From Posidonia oceanica (taxonomy: Eukaryota; Streptophyta; Magnoliopsida; Alismatales; Posidoniaceae), in contig JAZBRS010000074.1 of assembly GCA_037176725.1 (NCBI GenBank), positions 67,026,001 through 67,090,000 of the forward strand: a stretch of DNA of 64,000 nt. Direction: 5' to 3'. Below are positions 27,430 to 36,446 of the stretch, in pieces. Within the stretch, counting starts at the first letter, position 1. Every line of letters starts with the position of its first letter. Made by a program: the position numbers and the translations under genes. Below the pieces are notes generated by a model, which was not told the DNA's origin, did no database searches, and saw only the letters and a list, made by a program, of their open reading frames with translations.

Positions 27430-28469
27430 GGTCGATCTGTCCGTAACTTATGATCCAACCTTTGCGGTCGATTGGCCCGAAACCTATCCTTTCCGGTCGA
27501 TATGTCCGAAACTTATCATCAAACCGTTGCGGTCGATCGGTCCGAAACCTATCCTTTCCGATCGATAAGTCCGTAACATACCATCCAACCTTTGCGGTCG
27601 ATGGGTCCGAAACCTACCCTTTCCGGTCGATAAGTCCGTAACGTATCATCCAACCATTGCGGTCGATAGGTCCGAAACCTATCCTTTCCGGTCGACAAGT
27701 CCGTAACTTATCATCCAACCTTTGCGGTCGATGGGTCCGAAACCTATCCTATCCGGTCGATAAGTCCGTAACTTTTCATCCAACCTTTGCGGTCGATGGG
27801 TCCGAAACCTATCCTTTCAGGTCGATAAGTCCGAAACTTATCAACCAACCTTTGCGGTCGATGGGTCCAAAACCTATCCTTTCCTGTCGATAAGTCCGTA
27901 TCATATCATCCAACCTTTGCTGTTGATGGGTCCGAATCCAATCCTTTCCAGTCGATAAGTGCGAAAATTATCATCCAACCTTTGCGGTCGATGGGTCCGA
28001 AACCTAGCCTTTCCGGTCGATAACTCCGAAACTTATCATCCAACCTTTGCGGTCGATAGGTCCGAAACCGATCCTTTCCGGTCGATTAGTCCGAAACTTA
28101 TCATCCAACCTTTGCGGTCGATGGGTCCGAATCCTATCCTTTCTGGTCGATAAGTCAGAAAATTGTCATCCAACCATTGCGGTCGATAGGTCCAAAACCT
28201 ATACTTTCCGATCGATAAGTCCGTAACTTATCATCCAACCTTTGCTGTCGATGGGTCCGAAACCTATCCGATCCGGTCGATAAGTCCGTAACTTATCATC
28301 CAACCTTTGCGGTTGATGGTTCTGAAACCTATCCTTTTCGGTCAATAAGTCCGTAACTTATCATCCAACCTTTGTAGTCGATGGGTCCAAAACCTATCCA
28401 TTCCTGTCGATAAGTCCGTAACTTATCATCCAACCATTGCGGTCGATTGGTCCGAAACCAATCGCTTCC

Positions 28470-28541
28470 TGTCGATAAGTCCGTAACTTATCATCTAACC
28501 TTTGCGGTCGATATGTCCGTAACCTACCATCCAACCGTTGC
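28470..28541 (+). repeat. A-A half-unit junction (+36 bp)
   Basis: Two A halves are adjacent (28470-28505 and 28506-28541) without an intervening B half. The second has a divergent right arm (ACCTACC), which breaks its dyad. Confidence 0.85.
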
Positions 28542-28570
28542 GGTCGATAGGTCCGAAACTTATCCTTTCC

Positions 28571-28606
28571 GGTCGATAAGTCCGTAACTTATCATCCAAC
28601 CTTTGC
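28571..28606 (+). repeat. Half-unit A (36 bp) of the reference monomer
   Basis: Half A reads GGTCGATAAGTCCGTAAC, then TTATCATCCAACCTTTGC. It contains the GATAAGT/ACTTATC dyad. Its usual end is CTTTGC; where an A half instead ends CTTTCC (the B ending), the next half is also an A, which marks recombination between halves. The 7-bp insertion relative to half B accounts exactly for the 36 versus 29 bp difference. Confidence 0.9.
28575..28593 (+). other. Dyad/hairpin motif of half A (7-bp arms, 5-base spacer)
   Basis: GATAAGT (28575-28581) and ACTTATC (28587-28593) are exact reverse complements separated by CCGTA. The same arrangement recurs in most A halves of the array. It could form a 7-bp stem or act as a two-fold symmetric protein site. 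The symmetry is seen directly; any role is inference. Confidence 0.85.
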
Positions 28607-28635
28607 GGTCGATGGGTCCGAAACCTATCCTTTCC
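28607..28635 (+). repeat. Half-unit B (29 bp) of the reference monomer
   Basis: Half B reads GGTCGATGGGTCCG, then AAACCTATCCTTTCC. It is alignable with half A once 7 bases of A are removed. The fourth base of its left dyad arm is G in most copies and A in a large minority; the A form makes the dyad perfect. Isolated extra B halves elsewhere in the window show that it behaves as an independent recombination unit. Confidence 0.9.
28611..28629 (+). other. Dyad/hairpin motif of half B (7-bp arms, 5-base spacer)
   Basis: GATGGGT (28611-28617) and ACCTATC (28623-28629) flank CCGAA. They are reverse complements except for one G/T wobble at arm position 4. Many B halves carry GATAGGT instead, for example 29-47, and are then perfect. 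Compared with half A, arm position 5 changes from A to G while its partner changes from T to C, so pairing is kept. Confidence 0.82.
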
Positions 28636-28665
28636 GGTCGATAAGACCGTAACTTATCATCCAAC

Positions 28666-28795
28666 CTTTGCTGACGATGGGTCCGAAACCTATCCTTTCC
28701 GGTCGATAAGTCCGTAACTTATCATCCAACCTTTGCTGACGATGGGTCCGAAACCTATCCTTTCAGGTCGATATGAACGATAATTATCATCCAAC
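28666..28795 (+). repeat. 65-bp local duplication marked by CTGACGATGGG
   Basis: Two successive monomers share the otherwise rare CTTTGCTGACGATGGG variant, near 28668 and 28733. It is best read as a single-monomer duplication. Confidence 0.65.
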
Positions 28796-29230
28796 CTTTA
28801 CGGTCGATGGGCCCAAAACCTATCGTTTCCTGTCGATAAGTCCGTAACTTATCATCCAACCTTTGCGGTCGATGGGACTGAAACCTATCCTTTCCAGTCG
28901 ATAAGTCCGAAACTTCTCATCCAACCTTTGCGGTCGATGGGTCCGAAACCTATCCTTTTCGGTCGATAAGTCCGTAACGTATCATCCAACCATTGCTGTC
29001 GATTTGTCCGAAACCTATCCTTTCCGGTCGACAAGTCCGTAACTTATCATCCAACCTTTGCGGTCGATGGGTCCGAAACCTATCCTTTTCGGTCGATAAG
29101 TCCGTAACATTTCATCCAACCTTTGCGGTCGATGGTTCCGAAACCTATCCTTTCAAGTCGATAAGTCCGAAACTTATCATCCAACCTTTGCGGTCGATGG
29201 GTCCAAAACCTATCCTTTCCGGTCGATAAG

Positions 29231-29620
29231 TCCGTATCATATCATCCAACCTTTGCGGTTGATGGGACCGAATCCAATCCTTTCCTGTCGATAAGTCCGA
29301 AACTTATCATCCAACCTTTGCGGTCGATGGGTCTGAAACCTAGCCTTTCCAGTCGATAAGTCCGAAACTTATCATAAAACCTTTGCGGTCGATTGGTCCA
29401 AAACCTATCCTTTCCTGTCGATAAGTCCGTATCATATCATCCAACCTTTGCGGTTGATGGGACCGAATCCAATCCTTTCCTGTCGATAAGTCCGAAACTT
29501 ATCATCCAACCTTTGCGGTCGATGGGTCCGAAACCTAGCCTTTCCAGTCGATAACTCCGAAACTTATCATCCAACCTTTGCGGTCGATAGGTCCGAAACC
29601 TATCCTTTCCGGTCGATTAG
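29231..29620 (+). repeat. 195-bp (three-monomer) tandem duplication
   Basis: The units bearing TCCGTATCATATC, GGGACCGAATCC and CCTAGCC occur at 29231 and again exactly 195 bp later at 29426. A few substitutions distinguish the copies, for example GATAAG versus GATAAC in the third unit. Confidence 0.78.
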
Positions 29621-30060
29621 TCCGAAACTTATCATCCAACCTTTGCGGTCGATGGGTCCGAAACCTATCCATTCAGGTCGATAAGTCCGAAAATTATCAT
29701 CCAACCTTTGCGGTCGATAGGTCTGAAACCTATACTTTCCGATCGATAAGTCCGTAACTTATCATCCAACCTTTGCTGTCGATGGGTCCGAAACCTATCC
29801 GTTCCGGTGGATAAGTCCGTAACTTATCATCCAACCATTGCGGTCGATGGTTCCGATACCTATCCTTTTCGGTCGATATGTCCGTAACATATCTACCAAC
29901 CTTTGTGGTCGATGGGTCCGAAACCTATCCTTTCCGGTCGATAAGTCCGTAACTTATCATCCAACCTTTGCTGATGATGGGTCCAAAACCTATCCATTCA
30001 GGTCGATATGACCGAAAATTATCATCCAACCTTTGCGGTCGATTGGCCCAAAACCTATCC

Positions 30061-30550
30061 TTTCCGGTCGATAAGTCCGTAACTTATCATCCAACCTTTG
30101 CGGTCGATGGGACCGAAACCTATCCTTTCCAGTCGATAAGTCCGAAACTTACCATCCAACCTTTGCGGTCGATGGGTCCGAAACCTATCCTTTCCGGTCG
30201 ATATCTCCGAAACTTATCATCCAACCTTTGCGGTTGATGGGTCGGAAACCTATCCTTTCCAGTCGATTAGTCCGAAACTTATCATCCAACCTTTTCGGTC
30301 GATGGGTCCGAAACCAATCCTTTCCGGTCGATAACTCCGAAGCTTATCATCCAACCTTTGCGGTCGATTAGACCGAAACATATCATCCAACCTTTGCAGT
30401 CGATAGGTCCGAAACCTATCCTTTCCGGACGATAAGTCCGTAACTTATCATCCAACCTTTGCGGTCGATGGGTCCGAAACCTATCCTTTCCGGCCGATAA
30501 GTCCGTAACTTTTCATCCAACCTCTCCGGTGATGGGTCCGAAACCTATCC
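30061..30550 (+). repeat. 490-bp duplication, copy 1 (7 monomers + one A half - 1 bp)
   Basis: The GATTAGACCG unit (30362) and the CCTCTCCGGTGATGGG unit (30521) both recur 490 bp later, at 30852 and 31011. The length is 7 x 65 + 36 - 1: the 36 is the extra A half at 30326-30397 and the -1 is the missing base in CTCCGGTGATG. Both irregularities lie inside the repeat, so they predate the duplication. Confidence 0.85.
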
Positions 30551-31040
30551 TTTCCAGTCGATAAGTCCGTAACTTATCATCCAACCTTTGCGGTCGATGG
30601 GACCGAAACCTATCCTTTCCAGTCGATAAGTCCGAAACTTATCATCCAACCATTGCGGTCGATGGGTCCGAAACCTATCCTTTCCAGTCGATATCTCCGA
30701 AACTTATCATCCAACCTTTGCGGTCGACGGGTCGGAAACCTATCCTTTCCATTCGATAAGTCTGAAACTTATCATCCAACCTTTTCGGTCGATGGGTCCG
30801 AAACCTATCCTTTCCGGTCGATAACTCCGAAACTTATCATCCAACCTTTGCGGTCGATTAGACCGAAACTTATCATCCAACCTTTGCGGTCGATAGGTCC
30901 GAAACCTATCCTTTCCGGTCGATAAGTCCGTAACTTATCATCCAACCTTTGCGGTCGATGGGTCCGAAACCTATCCTTTCCGGCCGATAAGTCCGTAACT
31001 TATCATCCAACCTCTCCGGTGATGGGTCCGAAACCTATCC
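30551..31040 (+). repeat. 490-bp duplication, copy 2
   Basis: Partner of 30061-30550. It includes the second A-A junction at 30816-30887. Similarity ends near 31070, where a TCGTTGGGTTCGAAAAC unit begins. The right part of this copy and what follows (about 30900-31900) reappear at about 47830-48815. Confidence 0.82.
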
Positions 31041-31900
31041 TTTCCGGTCGATAAGTCCGTAACTTATCATCCAACCTTCGCGGTCGTTGGGTTCGAAAAC
31101 AATCCTTTCCGGTCGATAAGTCCGTAACTTATCATCCAACCTTTGCGGTTGTTGGGGCCGAAACCTATCCATTCCGGTCGATATGCCTGAAAATTGTCAT
31201 CCAACCTTTGGGGTCGATGAGTCCCAAACCTATCCTTTCCGGTCGATATGTCCGTAACTTATCTTCCAACCTTTGCGGTCGAAAGGTCCGAAACCAATCC
31301 TTTCCGATCGATAAGTCCGTAACTTATCATCCATCCTTTGCGGTCGATGGGTCCGAAACCTATCCTTTCCGATCGATAAGTCCGTAACTTATCATCCAAC
31401 CTATGCGGTCGATGGGTTCGAAACCTATCCTTTCTAGTCGATAAGTCCGTAACTTATCATCCAACCTTTGCGGTCGATGGGTGTGAAACCTATCCTTTCC
31501 GGTCTATAAGTAAGTAAATTATCATCCAACCTTTGCAGTCGATGGGTCCGAAACCTATCCTTCCGGGTCGATAAGTCCGTTACTTATCATCCAACCTTTG
31601 CGGTCAATGGGTCCGAAACCTATCCATTCCGGTCAATAAGTCCGTAACTTAGCATCCAACGTTCGCGGTCGATGGGTCCGAAACCTATCTCTTCCGGTCG
31701 ATAAGTCCGTAACTTATCATCCAACCTCAGCGGTCGATGCGTCCGAAACCTATCCATTCCGGTCGATTAGTCCGTAACTTATCATCCAACCATTGCGGTC
31801 GCTGGGTCCGAAACCTATCCTTTCCGGTAGATAAGTCCCAAACTTATCATCCAACCATTGCGGTCGTTGGGTCAGAAACCTATCCTTTCCGGTCGATAAG
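30900..31900 (+). repeat. ~1-kb segment also present at about 47830-48815
   Basis: The CTCCGGTGATGG unit (31011), the TTGGGGTCGATGAG unit (about 31210), the GGTCTATAAGTAAG unit (about 31502) and AAACCTATCTCTTCC (31681) recur in order at 47938, about 48137, about 48429 and 48607. The offset is 16926-16927 bp. The two segments are embedded in different surroundings. Confidence 0.8.
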
Positions 31901-32519
31901 TATGAAACTTATCATCCAACCTTTGCGGTCGAAGGGTCCAAAACCAATCCATTCCGGTCGATAGGTCCGTAACTTATCATCCAACCTTTGCGGTCGATAG
32001 GTCCGAAACCTATCCTTTCCGATCGAGAAGTCGGTAACTTATCATCCAACCCTAGGGGCCGATGGGTCTGAAACCTATCCATTCCAATCGAGAAGTGCGT
32101 AACTTATCATCCAACCTTTGCGGTCGATGGGTCCGAAACCTTTCCTTTCCGTTCGATAAGTCCGAAACTTATCAACCAACCTTTGCGGTCGATGGGTCCG
32201 AAACCTATCCTTTCCGGTCGATAAGTCCGAAACTTATTATCCAACCTCTGCAGTCGATAGGTCCGAAACCTATCCTTTCCGGTCGATAAGTCCGAAACTT
32301 ATCGTCCAACCTTTGCGGTCGATGGGTCCGAAACCTATCCTTTCCGGTCGATAAGTCCGAAACTTATCATCCAACCATTGCGGTCGATAGGTCCGAAACC
32401 TATCCTTTCCGGTCGATAAGTCCGTAACTTATCAAACAACCTTTGCGGTCGATAGGTCCGAAACCTATCCTTTCCGGTCGATAAGTACGAAACATATCAT
32501 CCAACCTTTGCGGTCGATA
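31040..32519 (+). repeat. Unordered satellite leading into the second higher-order family
   Basis: Ordinary 65-bp monomers with many private variants, for example the GTCTATAAGTAAG unit near 31504 and the CCCTAGGGGCCGATGGG unit near 32050. No long tandem partner was found immediately next to it. It lies between the two higher-order families and contains nothing other than satellite. Confidence 0.7.
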
Positions 32520-34265
32520 GGTCCGAAACCTATCCTTTCCGGTCGATAAGTCCGTAACTTATCAACCAACCTTTGCGGTCGTTGGGTCAGAAACCCATCC
32601 TTTCTGGTCGATAAGTCTGAAACTTTTCATCCAACATTTGCGGTCGATGGGACCAAAACCTATCCTTTCTGGTCGATAAGTCCGTAACATATCATCCAAC
32701 CTTTGCGGCCGATAGGTCCGAAACCTATCCTTTCCGATCGATAAGTCCGTAACTTATCATCCAACCTTTGCGTTCAATGGGTCCGAAACCTATCCTTTCC
32801 GGTCGATAAGTCCGTAACTTATCATCCAGCCTTTGCGGTCGAAGGGTTCGAAACCTATCCTTTCTAGTCGATAAGTCCGCAACTTATCATCCAACCATTG
32901 CGGTCGACGGGTCCGAAACCTATCCTTTCCGGTCGATAAGTCCGTAATTTATCATCCAACCTTTGTAGTCGATGGGTCCGAAACCTATCCTTTCCGGGCG
33001 ATAAGTCCATAACTCATCATCCAACCTATGCGGTCGATGGGTCTGAAACCTATCCTTTCCAGTCGATAAGTCCGTAACTTATCATCCAACCTTTGCGGTC
33101 GACTGGTCTGAAACCTAACCTTTCCGGTCGATATGTCCGAAAATTATCATCCAACCTTTGCGGTCGATGGGTCCCAAACCTATCCTTTCCGGTCGATAAG
33201 TCCGTAACTTATCATACAACCTTTGCGGTCGATAGGTCCAAAACCAATCCTTTCCGGTCGATAAGTCCGTTACTTTTCATCCAACCTTTGCGGTCGATCG
33301 GTCCGAAAACTATCCTTTCCGGTCGATAAGTTCGAAACTTATCATCCAAATTTGCGGTCGATAGGCCTGAATCCTATCCTTTCTGGTCGATAAGTCCGTA
33401 ACTTATCATCCAACCTTTGCGGTCGATGGGTCCGAAACCTATCCTTTCTGGTCGATAAGTCCATAACTTATCATCCATCCTTTGCGGTCGATAGGTTCGA
33501 AACCAATCCTATCCGGTCGTTAAGCCCGTTACTTATCATCCAACCTTTGCGGTCGTTGGGTCCGAAACCTATCCTTTCTGGTCGATAAGTCTGAAACTTA
33601 TCTTCCAACCTTTGCGGTCGATAGGTCCGAAACCTATCCTTTCCGGTCGATAAGTCCAAAACTTATCATCCAACCATTGCGGTAGATGGGTCCGAAACCT
33701 ATCCTTTCCGTTCGATAAGTCCGAAACATATCATACAACCTTGGCGGTCGATAGGTCCGAATCCTATCCTTTCCGGTTGATAAGTCCGTTACTTTTCATT
33801 CAACCTTTGCGGTCGATACGTCCGAAACCTATCCTTTTCGGTCGATAAGTCCGAAACTTGTCATCCAACCTTTGCGGTCGATAGGTTCGAAACCTATCCG
33901 TTCCGGTCGATAAGTCCGTAACTTATCATCCAACCTGTGCGGTCGATGGGTCTGAAGCCTATCCTTTCCGGTCGATAAGTCCGTAACTTATCATCCTACC
34001 TTTGCGGTCGATTGGTCCGAAACCTATCCTATCCAGTCGATAAGTCCGTAACTTATCATCCATCCTTTACGGTCGTTGGGTCCGAAACCTATCCTTTCTG
34101 GTCAATAAGTCTGAATCTTATCATCCAACATTTGCGGTCGATGGGTCCAAAACCTATCCGTTCCGGTCGATAAGTCCGTAATATATCATCCAACCTTTGC
34201 GGCCGATAGGTCTGAAACCTATCCTTTCTGATCGAAAAGTCCGTAACTTATCATCCATCCTCTGC

Positions 34266-34323
34266 GGTCGTTGGGTCCGAAACCTATCCTTTCCGGTCGA
34301 TCGGTCCCAAACCTATCCTTTCC
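34266..34323 (+). repeat. B-B half-unit junction (type locus)
   Basis: B halves at 34266-34294 (GGTCGTTGGG) and 34295-34323 (GGTCGATCGG...CCCAAACC). The same two-B combination recurs at 38853-38910, 41090-41147, 45677-45734, 53122-53179 and 62447-62504, so it spread by amplification of larger blocks rather than by repeated independent gain. Confidence 0.88.
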
Positions 34324-34908
34324 GGTCGATAAGTCCGTAACTTATCATCCAACCTTTGCGGTCGGAAGGTCCGAAACGTATCCTTTCCGATCGATAAGTC
34401 CGTAACTTATCATCCAACCTTAGCTGTCGATGGGTCAGAAACCTATCCTTTCTGGTCGATAAGTCCGTAACTCATCATCCAACAGTTGTGGTTGATGGGT
34501 CCGAAACCTTTCCTTTCTGGTCGATAAGTCCGAAACTTATCATCCTACCTTTGCGGTCGATGGGTCCCAAACCTATCCTATCCGGTCGATAAGTCCGTAA
34601 CTTATCATCCGACCGTTGCGGTCGATGGGTCCGAAACCTATCCTTTCCAGTCGATAAGTCCGAAACTTATCATCCAACCTTTGCGGTCGATGGGTTCGAA
34701 ACCTTTCCTTTCTAGTCGTTAAGTCCGTAACTTATCATCCAACCTTTGCGGTCGACGGGTCCGAAACCTATCCTTTCCGGTCGATAAGTCCGTAATTTAT
34801 CATCGAACCTTTGCGGTCGATGGGTCCGAAACCTATCCTTTCCGGTCGATAAGTCCGAAACTTATCATCCAACCTTTGCAGTCGATAGGTTCGAAACCTA
34901 TCCTTTCC

Positions 34909-34980
34909 GGTCGATTAGTCCGTAACTTACCATCCAACCTTTGCGGTCGATAAGTCCGTAACTTATCATCCTACCTTTGC
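34909..34980 (+). repeat. A-A half-unit junction (CTTTGC type)
   Basis: A halves at 34909-34944 and 34945-34980, the first ending in the normal CTTTGC. It recurs at about 41733-41804 and 49207-49278, one per copy of higher-order repeat 2. Confidence 0.85.
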
Positions 34981-36374
34981 GGTCGATAGGTCCGATACCT
35001 ATCCTTTTCGGTCGATAAGTTCGTAACTTATCATCCAACCTTTGCGGTCGATGGGTCCGAAACCTATCCTTTCCGGTCGATAAGTCCGTAACTTATCATC
35101 CAACCTATGCGGTCGATGGGTCCGAAACCTATCCTTTCCGGTCGATAAGTCCGTAACTTATCATCCAACCTCTGCGGTCGATTAGTGCGAAACCTATCCT
35201 TTCCGGTCGATAAGTCCGTAACTTATCATCCAACCATTGCGGTCATTGGGTCCGAAACCTATCCTTTCCGGTCGAATAGTCCGTAACTTATCATCCAACC
35301 TTTGCAATCGTTGGGTCCGAAACCTATCCCTTCCGGTCGATAAGTATGAAACTTATCTTCCAACCTTTGCAGTCGATGGGTCCAAAACCAATCCATTCTG
35401 GTCGATAGGTCCGTAACTTATCATCCAACCTTTGCGGTCGACAGGTCCGAAACCTATCCATTCCGATCGAGAAGTCCGTAACTTATCATCCAACCATAGG
35501 GGTCGATGGGTCTGAAACCTATCCATTCCAATCGATAAGTGCGTAACTTATCATCCAACCTTTGCAGTCGATGGGTCCGAAACCTTTCCTTTCCGTTCGA
35601 TAAGTCCGAAACTTATCATCCAACCTTTGCGGTCGATGTGTCCGAAACCCATCCTTTCCGGTCGATAAGTCCGAAACTTATTATCCAACCTCTGCAGTCG
35701 ATAGGTCCGAAACCTATCCTTTCCGGTCGATAAGTCCGAAACTTTTCGTCCAACCTTTGCGGTCGATGGGTCCGAAACCTATCCTTTCCGGTCGATAAGT
35801 CCGAAACTTATCATCCAACCTTTGCGGTCGATAGGTCCGAAATCGATCCTTTCCGGTCGATAATTCCGTAACTTATCAAACAACCTTTGCGGTCGATGGG
35901 TCCGAAACTTATACTTACCTGTCGATAAGTCCGATGCTTATCATCCAACCATTGCGGTTGATAGGTCCGAAACCTATCCTTTCCGGTCGATAAGTCCGAA
36001 ATTTATCATCCAACCTTTGCGGTCGATGGGTCCGAAACCTATCCTTTCCGGTCGATAAGTCCGTAACTTGTCATCCAACGTTCGCGGTCGATGGGTCCGA
36101 AACATATCCTTTCCGGTCGATAAGTCCGTAACTTATAATCCAAGCTTTGCGGTCGATAGGTCCGAAACATATCCTTTCCGGTCGATAAGTCCGTAACTTA
36201 TCATCCAACCTTTGCGGTCGTTGGGTCCGAAACCTATCCTTTCTGGTCGATAAGTCTGAAACTTATCATCCAACCTTTGTGGTCGATGGGTCCGAAACCT
36301 ATCCATACCTGTCGATAAGTCCGAAGCTTATCATCCAACCGTTGCGGTTGATAGGTCCGAAACCTATCCTTTCC

Positions 36375-36446
36375 GGTCGAAAAGTCCGAAACTTATCATC
36401 CAACCTTTCCGGTCGATAAGTCCGTAACTTATCATCCAACGTTCGC
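36375..36446 (+). repeat. A-A half-unit junction (chimeric CTTTCC type)
   Basis: The A half at 36375-36410 ends CTTTCC, the ending proper to B, and is followed by another A half ending GTTCGC. It recurs at 43199, 50673, 55065, 57376, 57737 and 59658. The hybrid ending is the footprint of an exchange between halves within the CCTTT tract. Confidence 0.88.

Larger units (their letters stand above)
28571..28635 (+). repeat. Reference monomer (exact consensus 65-mer)
   Basis: This unit matches the consensus I derived by eye at every position and can serve as the type copy. Half A is 28571-28606 (36 bp) and half B is 28607-28635 (29 bp). Both halves open with GGTCGAT, then a variable pair, then GTCCG, and both end in CTTT(G/C)C. 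Half A carries 7 extra bases (approximately ATCCAAC) just before its terminal CTTTGC; removing them aligns A with B over their whole length. Confidence 0.93.

Noticed and set aside
28571..28635. CENP-B box in the monomer
   Set aside because: The essential TTCG...A..CGGG pattern is absent from the consensus on either strand.
30521..30536. CCTCTCCGGTGATGGG as a boundary of inserted foreign DNA
   Set aside because: It aligns with CCTTTGCGGTCGATGGG with one base missing and a few substitutions, and the same form recurs at 31011 and 47938; it is only a variant monomer.
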